From assembly GCA_016932145.1 (NCBI GenBank), contig JAFGDI010000074.1:1-11350 (forward strand): a stretch of 11,350 nucleotides of DNA, given 5' to 3'. This document shows, one piece after another, positions 1 to 8,200 of this stretch. The first letter of the stretch is position 1; every line of letters starts with the position of its first letter. This DNA is from Sedimentisphaerales bacterium. Lineage in GTDB: Bacteria > Planctomycetota > Phycisphaerae > Sedimentisphaerales > SM23-30. The position numbers and the translations under genes were made by a program. A model generated the notes under the pieces. It was not told the origin of the DNA, ran no database searches, and worked only from the letters and a program-made list of their open reading frames with translations.

Positions 1-45
1 CGACAATTCGGGACTCGGCAAACGAAACGCAATAGAAGTCCGGAA

Positions 46-205
46 AAGCAGCTCGAATTTTTAATCGTAATAAATACACCTTACCTCTGGCCAAAACCAT
101 CGGGCATTTGTTAGTTTTGCCTGTTAATGGCCGAGCTGGGGCTCGGCGTTCCCAGAGAAAATAACACTGTGAACGGTTATTATAAAGGGTGTATTTGAGC
201 TGCTT
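46..205. repeat. Nested inverted-repeat element (structured RNA or MITE-like candidate)
   Basis: Read directly, this noncoding stretch holds a fully nested set of perfect complementary arms: 46-54 with 197-205 (AAGCAGCTC/GAGCTGCTT), 72-80 with 188-196 (AAATACACC/GGTGTATTT), 85-90 with 152-157 (CTCTGG/CCAGAG), 92-97 with 114-119 (CAAAAC/GTTTTG), 130-136 with 141-147, and 160-165 with 176-181 (AATAAC/GTTATT). None of these pairs conflicts with another, so one multibranched fold contains them all. The right arm of the two outer helices is contiguous (188-205), while the left arm is split by 17 bases. It could be a structured RNA, a small non-autonomous mobile element or a REP-type composite. No flanking target-site duplication was evident and I do not recognise a known RNA family. 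Confidence 0.45.
130..147. repeat. REP-like GC-rich palindrome
   Basis: A perfect 7-bp stem GCCGAGC/GCTCGGC closes on the loop TGGG and is followed by GTTCCCAGAG. Read on the - strand this is GGGAAC next to the hairpin. From memory, similar GGGAACGCCGAG-type hairpins are dispersed in many bacterial genomes as REP-like elements mobilised by RAYT transposases, but that resemblance is not verified here. There is no T-tract, so it is not a standard intrinsic terminator. It sits near the centre of the larger inverted-repeat element at 46-205. Confidence 0.5.
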
Positions 206-331
206 ATTCTTCAGCAACGAATAACTAATTAACAACCAATAAGTTATATCTGCACATCGTGGTGCATTCTGATTGCTGTAGCAAAGGCGGCCCAAATGGC
301 AGGCCCAGAAGCGGTTTTTTGCACTTTTCTC
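206..331. other. Noncoding stretch with no recognised feature
   Basis: AT-rich sequence between the structured element and the candidate gpsA promoter. Only weak small hairpins are visible, for example TGCAC/GTGCA at 251-255 and 262-266. A run of six T at 315-320 follows an ill-defined GC-rich segment. No convincing coding frame, tRNA or known riboswitch motif was seen. Confidence 0.4.
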
Positions 332-359
332 TTGTCTTTTCAGTAAAAGGGCTGATAAT
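332..359 (+). promoter_or_regulatory. Candidate sigma70 promoter for gpsA
   Basis: TTGTCT at 332-337 (4 of 6 matches to the -35 consensus) and GATAAT at 354-359 (5 of 6 to the -10) are separated by 16 bases. Transcription would begin near 366, giving a leader of about 100 nt before gpsA. This is a motif match only, in an AT-rich region where chance matches are common. Confidence 0.35.
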
Positions 360-372
360 ATGAGAAAATATA

Positions 373-384
373 AAGAAATTTCTT
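373..384. promoter_or_regulatory. 12-bp perfect palindrome, possible operator
   Basis: AAGAAATTTCTT is perfectly self-complementary and lies just downstream of the predicted transcription start of the candidate gpsA promoter, a common position for a repressor site. The sequence is AT-rich, so chance occurrence is possible. No regulator can be named from the window. Confidence 0.25.
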
Positions 385-468
385 GTAAATTCCGTCAGGT
401 TTCATAAAAATAGCCATTCAGGATATTGTTGTTTATTGTTAAGTTACTGATTTTAGTGGATTTGTGAA

Positions 469-1467
469 ATGTCAGAAAGAATAACAGTTATAGGCGATGG
501 AGCCATGGGTACCGTTTGTGCACTTATGCTGGCACATAAAGGATACTGCGTTACCCTGTGGGGCTATAATGACGAGCAGGTTCGTCTGATTCGCGAGAAT
601 CGGGAAAACACTCGTTTTTTGCCCGGGGTATCTCTGCCGATAGCGATAGATATAAGTTCTGATGACAGCAGTGTTTTTAACAATGCCGGTCTAATTGTCT
701 CGGCTGTTCCCTGCCTGTTCCTCAAAGATGTCTGGAAGCGGCTGGTTCGCTATCTGCCTCAGCACACACCCATAGTATCAGTGACCAAGGGCATAGACTG
801 CGAATCGTTGAAATGTCCAACCTCGATAATAGGGGAAATAGTAGAAACCAAGCAGATAGCTGTCTTGTCGGGACCTAACATCGCCGGTGAACTGGCAATG
901 TCGCTACCAGCTACAGCAACCGCCGCCAGTCATGACCCAACACTGGCCCAGCATGTGCAAAGACTCTTTACCACGAGCTGGTTCCGTGTCTATACTAATG
1001 ACGATGTTGCGGGAGTAGAGATCGCCGGTGCCGCGAAAAATGTTATCGCAGTGGCGGCAGGAATAATAGACGGTCTTAAAGCCGGCGATAATGCCAAAGC
1101 CGCCCTGCTGACTCGTGGTCTGGTAGAGATAAAACGGCTGGGCGAGAAGATGGGGGCTAAACCCTCTACTTTCAATGGTTTAAGCGGATTAGGCGACCTG
1201 GTCACGACCTGCATCAGCCCTCAGGGTCGTAATCGCAGCTTTGGCCAGGCATTAGGCTCAGGTAAAAGCGTTGATGAAGCCCTGGATAATATTCCGGGTC
1301 AGGTAGAAGGTGTCAATACCTGCCGGGCTCTTATGAGACTGGCAGAGAAATACCAGGTAGATATGCCTATAACCAAGGCAGTATATCAGATCGTTGCAGA
1401 AAACAAACCAGTAGGTCAGGCCATGACAGACCTTATGAGCCGAGACCTTAAATCAGAGCTGGGCTGA
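469..1467 (+). CDS. gpsA: NAD(P)H-dependent glycerol-3-phosphate dehydrogenase
   Basis: This cytoplasmic enzyme reduces dihydroxyacetone phosphate to sn-glycerol 3-phosphate, the backbone precursor of phospholipids. The 332-aa length is normal for the family. Visible hallmarks are the N-terminal Rossmann fingerprint GDGAMG (9-14), VTKGI around K107, LSGPNIAGEL (134-142), the conserved lysine of GAAKNV (K190), NGLSGLGDLVTTC (236-248) and GRNRSFG (253-259). Both the N-terminal nucleotide-binding and C-terminal helical domains are complete. The fingerprint reads GDGAMG where GAGAWG is common, a mild variation. The ATG at 469 is chosen because the fingerprint begins only a few residues in; the upstream GTGGA at 456-460 is a weak ribosome site. 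The next gene starts about 150 bases downstream with its own leader, so co-transcription is uncertain. Confidence 0.96.
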   Translation: MSERITVIGDGAMGTVCALMLAHKGYCVTLWGYNDEQVRLIRENRENTRFLPGVSLPIAIDISSDDSSVFNNAGLIVSAVPCLFLKDVWKRLVRYLPQHTPIVSVTKGIDCESLKCPTSIIGEIVETKQIAVLSGPNIAGELAMSLPATATAASHDPTLAQHVQRLFTTSWFRVYTNDDVAGVEIAGAAKNVIAVAAGIIDGLKAGDNAKAALLTRGLVEIKRLGEKMGAKPSTFNGLSGLGDLVTTCISPQGRNRSFGQALGSGKSVDEALDNIPGQVEGVNTCRALMRLAEKYQVDMPITKAVYQIVAENKPVGQAMTDLMSRDLKSELG

Positions 1468-1624
1468 CCTATACCTGCCCACTAAAAGCCCTAACCACAA
1501 GCCAGCTGCTTAGCCTAACAGATGTTATCATTAACCCAGGCAAAGATCAAGCCTGCCGGTTCATGGTAGAAGTCTGATACAGATAAAATCTGTAAAGCAA
1601 TTGAGTCAGAAGAGATATAACTGT
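1468..1624. other. Intergenic leader with two hairpins
   Basis: The gap between gpsA and the solute-binding gene holds a 5-bp stem CAGGC/GCCTG (1537-1541 with 1551-1555, 9-nt loop, no T-tract) and a stronger perfect inverted repeat at 1578-1594. No clear intrinsic terminator for gpsA and no convincing promoter pair were found. Confidence 0.35.
1578..1594. repeat. Perfect inverted repeat before the solute-binding gene
   Basis: TACAGAT, AAA, ATCTGTA form a perfect 7-bp inverted repeat with a 3-nt centre. It ends 30 bases before the preferred ATG at 1625. It could be an operator or a small leader hairpin; the TAAAAT inside it (1584-1589) resembles a -10 box but no good -35 lies at the right distance. 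Confidence 0.35.
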
Positions 1625-3508
1625 ATGATAAAGTACTCCATCATTACTGTCGTCAGCCTGTTTTTACTTATAATTTTCTACATAACCAGTTCTCAGGGCA
1701 CCCCTCCTAAAGTAGATTTCACCTTTGCCATGGTCGATTCGGTAAAGACTATAGACCCAGCCGCCATGTCACTACATACTGAAATAGAGATCTGGCAGGG
1801 TTTATGGGAAGGTTTGTTCACTTATAATCCCAAAGATTGCACACCAATGGAAGGTGTAGCCTATTACCCGGCGGAAGTAACCAATAACCACAAGAGCTGG
1901 ACCTTCCATTTAAGACCAGAGGCCAAATGGTCCAACGGCGACCCGGTAAGAGCACAGGACTTTGTCTTTGGCTGGCGTCGGGCAATTGAACCGGGAACGG
2001 CAAATGACTATGCCTATCTGATACGAGACAATATAGTCGGAGCTGCCGAATATGTAAAATGGCGCAACGATGCGGTACGAATACTGGGAACATTACTGGA
2101 TTACTCACGCGGCAAAGAGATAAGTCAGGAAGACAAGGACTTTCTCTATGCCGCAGAACTTAGAGGGCTCAAAGAAGGAAAGAACGACTGGCTGGCAATA
2201 GCCGATGAGTTTCGTCAGGAACATCTGTCTCAAATGGAGGCCATGTTTGACAAAGTAGCCGCCAAAGCCATTGATGACCATACTCTCCAGGTGGAGCTGA
2301 CACATTCTATTACCTACTTTGAAGATCTGGTCGCTTTTCCGACCTTTTCACCGATCCATCAGCCATCAATACAGAAATTATTGATCACTGAAGATGAGAT
2401 CATAAATCACTATACCTTAAGAGTTTATGATCCGCAATGGGTTAAACACAACTACCATAATAACGGCTACCCCGGCCTGATAAGTAATGGTCCATTCAAA
2501 CTTACCGAATGGCGGTTCAAAGATTATATGCTCTTTGGTAAAAATGAACATTACTGGGATCGAGATAATGTTAAATGCCAGAATGTTATGGCTAAGATAA
2601 CCCCGGAGTCAACCGCATGTTTTCTGGCCTACGAACGAGGTAATATCGATTACTTGAATAATCTTTCAACTATGAGCTTTGTTTCGAGCCTTATCCAGGG
2701 AATGAAAGACGGCACGCGTAAGGACATACATGTCTGCGATGCCTGGGGCACATTTTATTTTCAGTTCAACTGTGCCGATAAGCTCAATGATGGCCGGGAC
2801 AACCCGCTGAAAGATAAACGCCTGCGTATGGCCCTGAATCTGGCGATAGATAAACAGGCGATCATAGATGCCGTATTGCGTACAGGGAACAGCACCGCAC
2901 TGGTATTAGTTCCACCATCGATCATAGCAGGCTACGAAAGCATACCCGGACCTGCCTATAACCCCCAACGGGCAGCAGAACTATTGACCGAGGCAGGCTA
3001 CCCGGAAGGCAAGGGTCTTATGACCATAGAGATATATTACAGCACTAATGGCGTATTCAATAAGATAAGTGAAGCCATAGCAGAGATGTGGAAAAAGCAC
3101 TTAAACATTAATGTGACCCTGCGGGGCGCTGAATGGAAGATATTTAATACCGATCGCCAGTTACATGACTATATGGTATGCCGAGCCGGATGGTATGGCG
3201 ATTATCGCGACCCGACGACCTTCCTCGACCTGCTGGAGACAAATAACACACAGAACTCATGTGCCTTTTCTAACAAGGAGTATGACCAACTGCTCAAGCA
3301 GGCAAGTCTCTGCCCAGACCCACAGGAAAGATTGAACTTATTATCAAAGGCAGAGCAGATAATAATTCAGGATGAAATGCCGATCATACCGATGTACCAC
3401 TATGTAAACATTGAGGCTTTTCGACCAGAGATAAAAGGCATATATATGAACGCTAATCAGAAACACCCATTCAAATATATTATACCAGTAAATAGTCAGG
3501 AGAAATAA
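1625..3508 (+). CDS. Peptide/solute ABC-type substrate-binding protein (SBP_bac_5, OppA/DppA family)
   Basis: This is an extracytoplasmic receptor that binds oligopeptides or another solute for an ABC importer. In residues counted from the possible TTG start at 1601, it has a hydrophobic segment (12-29), KTIDPAAMSLHTE (49-61), the family signature WSNGDPVRAQDFVFGW (110-125), ISNGPFKLTEW (294-304), RLRMALNLAIDKQAI (407-421) and GDYRDPTTFLDLL (533-545). The ATG at 1625 is preferred because AGAAGAGA lies about 10 bases upstream and the membrane segment follows at once; it gives 627 aa. This is clearly longer than E. coli OppA, mainly through a charged helical insert around 150-220. There is no lipobox cysteine, so it is either cleaved by signal peptidase I or left membrane-anchored. 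No permease or ATPase genes are adjacent. The downstream glycosidase-like gene begins after two bases, so they form one operon. The substrate cannot be read from the sequence. Confidence 0.9.
   Translation: MIKYSIITVVSLFLLIIFYITSSQGTPPKVDFTFAMVDSVKTIDPAAMSLHTEIEIWQGLWEGLFTYNPKDCTPMEGVAYYPAEVTNNHKSWTFHLRPEAKWSNGDPVRAQDFVFGWRRAIEPGTANDYAYLIRDNIVGAAEYVKWRNDAVRILGTLLDYSRGKEISQEDKDFLYAAELRGLKEGKNDWLAIADEFRQEHLSQMEAMFDKVAAKAIDDHTLQVELTHSITYFEDLVAFPTFSPIHQPSIQKLLITEDEIINHYTLRVYDPQWVKHNYHNNGYPGLISNGPFKLTEWRFKDYMLFGKNEHYWDRDNVKCQNVMAKITPESTACFLAYERGNIDYLNNLSTMSFVSSLIQGMKDGTRKDIHVCDAWGTFYFQFNCADKLNDGRDNPLKDKRLRMALNLAIDKQAIIDAVLRTGNSTALVLVPPSIIAGYESIPGPAYNPQRAAELLTEAGYPEGKGLMTIEIYYSTNGVFNKISEAIAEMWKKHLNINVTLRGAEWKIFNTDRQLHDYMVCRAGWYGDYRDPTTFLDLLETNNTQNSCAFSNKEYDQLLKQASLCPDPQERLNLLSKAEQIIIQDEMPIIPMYHYVNIEAFRPEIKGIYMNANQKHPFKYIIPVNSQEK
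3498..3502 (+). promoter_or_regulatory. Ribosome binding site embedded in the upstream gene
   Basis: AGGAG, inside the last codons of the solute-binding gene, lies eight bases before the ATG at 3511. It supports that start and points to coupled translation of the two genes. Confidence 0.75.
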
Positions 3509-3510
3509 AC

Positions 3511-5184
3511 ATGCTAAGAGCGATCAGGCTTTCCCTAGTAGTATTATTGAGTTGGTTATCAATGTCAGCTATGGGCGTAGCCGAATCGAGCGGAGAGAAG
3601 CTATGTCTGGACATGGTTCATCATAATCCGGGCGAGCCGCTGTTCGATTCGCAATTTAACGACCCGAAACTGATGAAGAATATGGGTTATAACGGCAAGG
3701 TTTTTTTTCTATTTGAATCTGCGACGCTGGCGGTTGACTGGCGAGAATACGAACCGAGCATTAAGATGAGTCAGGACGAGATCGCCTGGACCAACGCTAA
3801 AAAAGCGGCTATTACCCAGAAGTATGCCCAGGCAAAAGCAGCTGGCCTATCGGTCTATTGCATGAGCGATCTTATTCTACTGCCTAAAAGCGTGATCAAG
3901 CATTACAATATTGACAATAGTTTTGGCGATATAAGTCAGGAGCTGACCGCCAGCTTATTACGCGGCCAGCTAGAGCTCATGTTCCGGCAGTTCCCCGATC
4001 TCGATGGGATAGTAGTGCGTATAGGCGAAACCTATCTGCATGACGCTCCGTTCCATCGTGGCTCTATCAAGGACAAGGAAAACGCAAAGACCATTATCGC
4101 TCTGATGCAGATATTACAAGATGAGGTATGTATTAAGCTGGACAAGACCGTCATATTCCGCACCTGGTATAGCTTTGATGTTGACCAGAAGACTTATGAC
4201 ACCGTTTCGGCTGCAATTGAGCCGCACAAAAATCTGTATATCAGCGTTAAGCATTGTGAAGGCGACTTTCAGCGTGGCAATCGATTCAGTAAAGTATTGG
4301 GGACAGGTCGGCATAAGCAAATAGTTGAAGTGCAATGCCAGCGAGAATATGATGGCAAAGGCGCCTACCCATCCTATATTGCAGCAGGAGTGATCGATGG
4401 CTTTGAAGAATATAAGTATATGATGAAGCCAGATGAAATGCAGAGTCTGCGTGAAGTTGCAGCTACGCCAAACTTTTCCGGGATCTGGACCTGGACCAGA
4501 GGTGGCGGCTGGACCGGGCCATACATTAGCAAGGGATATGCCGAGATATGGTGCAAGCTTAATGCCGGGGTAATGTCAACCTGGATCAAAGATACCAGTC
4601 GGAGCGAAGAAGATGTATTCAAGGAATATGTTGAAAAAGAGTTTGGCCTGACCGGTAACGACCTGAAGCAGTTCCATAAACTGGCACTATTATCAGCAGA
4701 TGCCATCATTCGTGGCCGTCGTGACCTGAGTGCCAGGACTGATTGCTGGTGGACACGAGATCAGTCTATGTGGCGGCCCCGATTCGACATTAACTGGCCG
4801 ACAGAGTTACGGACCGAGATCATCAGGCAGAAGCATGAGTCCGAGCAGCTCTGGGGCGAGATCGTTACTCTGGCAGACAGTATCAACTTTCCCGACCCGG
4901 GCTATGCCGATGCAGTGCGAGTTTCGGCCCGCTATGGCCAGCGACTATACCGAATAATCCGTATAGGGTTTGACCTGGCCAACCTAACAGACAACATCAA
5001 TGGCAACCGCAAGGTAATAGATAAGCTGATAGCTGAATATGATATAGCCTGGGCCGACTATAAGCAACTCAAGGCAGACAACCCAGTATGTGCCAGCTTA
5101 TATACTGATCTGGCAGGTAATAGCTATAAAGATTCACTGCGTGAATTTGTTGACTCACTCAGAATTAAACCGGAAGACCAATAA
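3511..5184 (+). CDS. Secreted glycoside hydrolase-like protein, family unassigned
   Basis: This 557-aa protein has a signal peptide: basic MLRAIR, a hydrophobic core (7-20), and a likely signal peptidase I site after GVA (22-24). It is therefore periplasmic or secreted. The mature part looks like a TIM-barrel glycosidase: alternating strand/helix segments such as GKVFFLFE (62-69), a strand ending in an acid, DGIVVRIGETY (165-175, E173), strands TVIFRTWYS (213-221) and LYISVKHCEGD (242-252), IVEVQCQREY (271-280) with acids E273 and E279, and the aromatic-rich GIWTWTRGGGWTGPY (324-338), typical of a sugar-binding cleft. A helical C-terminal region follows (about 365-557). The overall feel recalls GH67/GH20-like uronidase or hexosaminidase barrels, but I cannot place it in a family, and the acids are candidates only. 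Pairing with a solute-binding protein suggests it processes an imported or sensed glycan or glycopeptide; that is inference. Confidence 0.6.
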   Translation: MLRAIRLSLVVLLSWLSMSAMGVAESSGEKLCLDMVHHNPGEPLFDSQFNDPKLMKNMGYNGKVFFLFESATLAVDWREYEPSIKMSQDEIAWTNAKKAAITQKYAQAKAAGLSVYCMSDLILLPKSVIKHYNIDNSFGDISQELTASLLRGQLELMFRQFPDLDGIVVRIGETYLHDAPFHRGSIKDKENAKTIIALMQILQDEVCIKLDKTVIFRTWYSFDVDQKTYDTVSAAIEPHKNLYISVKHCEGDFQRGNRFSKVLGTGRHKQIVEVQCQREYDGKGAYPSYIAAGVIDGFEEYKYMMKPDEMQSLREVAATPNFSGIWTWTRGGGWTGPYISKGYAEIWCKLNAGVMSTWIKDTSRSEEDVFKEYVEKEFGLTGNDLKQFHKLALLSADAIIRGRRDLSARTDCWWTRDQSMWRPRFDINWPTELRTEIIRQKHESEQLWGEIVTLADSINFPDPGYADAVRVSARYGQRLYRIIRIGFDLANLTDNINGNRKVIDKLIAEYDIAWADYKQLKADNPVCASLYTDLAGNSYKDSLREFVDSLRIKPEDQ

Positions 5185-5194
5185 TCAGCTTTGT

Positions 5195-5224
5195 GGTGGA
5201 CTGCATCTGAAGATGTGGTCCACC
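5195..5224. terminator. Hairpin between convergent genes, candidate bidirectional terminator
   Basis: GGTGGAC (5195-5201) pairs perfectly with GTCCACC (5218-5224). Inside it, CATC (5204-5207) pairs with GATG (5212-5215) around the loop TGAA, with a symmetrical TG/TG mismatch between the two helices. It lies 11 bases after the stop of the glycosidase-like gene and 36 bases past the stop of the opposite kinase gene. No long T-tract follows on either strand, so intrinsic termination may be weak. Confidence 0.55.
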
Positions 5225-5259
5225 GATTAAGCAAAACCAATTGCCGGCTTCGAGACCGA

Positions 5260-8200
5260 TCATTCCTTTTCAGGCACAGCCGGCAGCCAGATAGTAAAGG
5301 TTGTGCCCTGCCCCTCCTGGCTTTCAAAATCAATAGTGCCATGCAGATTATCTTCGATTATTCGCCGGACTATATCCATACCCAGACCGGTTCCCTGGCC
5401 TTGCGGCTTGGTAGTAAAGAAAGGCTCAAATAACCTGGCTTTAACTTCTGGCGTCATGCCGCAACCATTATCGGCGAAGACTACACGAGCACCGCCCTGA
5501 TACCTATATGCAGATACAGATAAAACACCACCCGAAGGCATAGCGCTAATAGCATTCTGAATAATATTGGTCCAGACCTGATTAACCTCATCAGAAACAC
5601 CTTTTACCATTGGAATCTCCTGGAGGTCAAGCTGAACTTCTATCTTATTTTTCAGCTTGGAATTAAATAATATCAAAACAGTTTTAATACCACTGGCAAT
5701 ATCAATAAGCGATCGTCCCATTTCATTTTTACTGTTATAGCTGCTCTTATGTACATAACTCTTTAATGCCCGTACAATCTGGGACGCATTACCCACTGCG
5801 GTTAATACCATCGCACAACTACCACTGATATTAACGATACCAGATATTTCATGTATTAATTTAAGAGCATTATCCTGTTTTAGCAGAGGCAGATAATACT
5901 GCCAGTTGCTTTCCACTCCCATATTAATGAATACAGAAGCAAAATATTCAGTATTATCGTTAATGCCATTGTTTTTGAATTCAGCAATAAGCTGCTGGCG
6001 AACATAACGATTCTCACGAGTTGACAGGGTTACTCCGGAATTACGATAATTAACTGCGAACTGGAGCAATTCTTCAGCCAACTGGCCATTAACACCATTA
6101 AAGCATTCTTCAACCGCAAGAAAATTATTAACTAAATGTTCGATACTCTGACGAATAGTGCTAACCGAAGCGGCAATGACCTCAAGTGGCGTATTTATCT
6201 CCTGTGATATGCCAGAGATCAACTGGCCGAGAGCTGCCATTTTTTCCGACATTATCAATTGCCCCTGAGCCATTTTGAGTTCATCCATAGCAAGAGCTAA
6301 CTGATCATTTCGATCTTGCAGCTCAAATGTTCTCAACTTAACCTGCTGCTCCAGACTGCCAGAGTAATATGACAATTCCTGATAGGCCCGTTCCAATTCA
6401 AATTGCAGGCGTTGATATTCTGTCACATCGACAACCATTTCCAAAACACCCATTACCTTATCGCCATCAAGCAGAGGCATAGAGGTCACTTCAAGTTCAT
6501 AGCCGCTACTATCATCGTCTGCTCCCTTGCTGACATTAAACTTTCGCATTTGCTTTGGCAGTACGATTTCAACCTCAGCTTCACTTGCATGCCTGAACCG
6601 TTCATGAATTACCTGACCACAGAATTTTTCCATTTGCTTATTATATCTTACCGGCCGGAAATGCTCATCATAAAAACAAACACCAACAGTAATATTATCA
6701 AATATTATATCTCTTTCCTTCTCAGCCCGTTTCATACGATAGCTATTCTCATAACTGTCTGTAATATCCCTGAGGAATACGACAACACCACTGCACTGCC
6801 CCACATCAGTTTTGATAGGATTGATATTGTATGAGATATATGACCTGTGTCCATCTTTAGCAATCAGAGCCGCTACCGAATCGCTGACAGCAAAGCCGCT
6901 GGCCATAACCTGTTTAAGAGGCAGCGTTACATGATCCATTGTCAGAGCATCTACCAGTTCAAAGACCTCGTCAAATAACTTATCTGTCACTTCACTGTAA
7001 TCACAACCTGCCAGCTTCAGGGCCTCGCGATTAACGCGTACGATCTGAAACTTCTGATCGATAACCACTACCGCATCACCTATAGATTCAAATGCTATAC
7101 TGAGCTTCTCTTTATTAGCTGACACTAACAAAGCCGCTTTCCTTATCCGGAACAGCACAACAGATAAAGCCAGAGCAAATATCACTGTAGTCACTAATAT
7201 AAAATCAACGACCAGCTCGGTAGATATGCCGGTACTATAACTGGCATCATCAGAGTATTTGCGTCTTAACTGATCCATTTCACCCACAGAAACTCTAGCC
7301 GCCTGCTTATTAAGAATACTAAAGAGAAATTCCTTATCTCTGCGAACAGCAAAAGAAAGATCATTTCTACCCAACTCGTATAAAGTCGCCTCCAGCCTGA
7401 CATTATCGATGTCATATTTATTAATGCAGTACAGGCCAGCAGTCTGATTACCCAGCCACCCCCAGGCCAGACCGCTGGCTACAGACTCTAACCCCTCCAG
7501 AACATTATTCACTAATAAGACACTAATACCACTATTGTCTTTAGTTAACATTTCATGAACATAACCACCTCGATCAACTGCAATAACCTTACCTGTCAGC
7601 GAACTTATACTATCAATATTATGCCCCTGAGCTGACTTATTAACAAAAACAGAGAAGTACATACTTATCCAGTCTTTACTGAATAAGAGATGTTCAGATC
7701 TATAATTGCTATATTCTATAGCAGCAACGATATCAGGCCCTGTTCCTTCTTTTGCCGCTTTCATATAATCTTCAATACTGTTATAACTGAAATCATATTC
7801 CAGTACCAGCCCTGCCTTTTCCGCCAGCAGACTAATATAATCAATCGCCAGCCCGGCAGGCTTATCGCCGGGCATGATCAGAGGTGGTCTGACCAGTATA
7901 GCTACCGAAGCAAAAGGGTTTTCAGCTAACCACTGATTTTCCTGTGGTGTCAGATCGCCAGCCTGCCCCGACCCTTCATCATGATTACCTGCAACATGCC
8001 GGGCATCTATTACCTCAGAACCGGCCGGTAATGCCGAAACCGGAATATTCCACTTTAATAATTCATCAAGGACAAAAAAATGACTGCAAAGCTCTCGCTC
8101 AACTTTTATATGAGGATACTTATAGCCAAGCTCAGATATAGCCATTTGCCCGATGGTCCATCCTGCATTCTCTACTGATAGCAAATAACCGCCAACAGCA

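Noticed and set aside
2..64. Possible tail of an upstream gene (frame 2, ending ...RKSSSNF then TAA)
   Set aside because: Only 20 codons are visible with no recognisable motif, and the segment overlaps the left arm of the inverted-repeat element, so a coding call cannot be supported.
281..321. GC-rich segment followed by TTTTTT as an intrinsic terminator
   Set aside because: The GGCC/GGCC pairing (289-292 with 302-305) is short and not adjacent to the T-run; no stable stem abuts the T-tract.
1513..1519. GCCTAAC resembling an integron attC core site
   Set aside because: No matching GTTRRRY partner at a suitable distance, no integrase and no cassette arrangement nearby.
4374..4709. Open frame of 111 codons on the - strand
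   Set aside because: It is antisense inside the glycosidase-like gene, which has a signal peptide, a good ribosome site and a coherent full-length frame; the antisense product shows no domain.
6403..6834. Open frame of 143 codons on the + strand
   Set aside because: It is fully antisense to the PAS2/PAS1 region of the kinase gene, whose domains and motifs are clear; the translated sequence has no recognisable domain and a composition typical of an antisense shadow.
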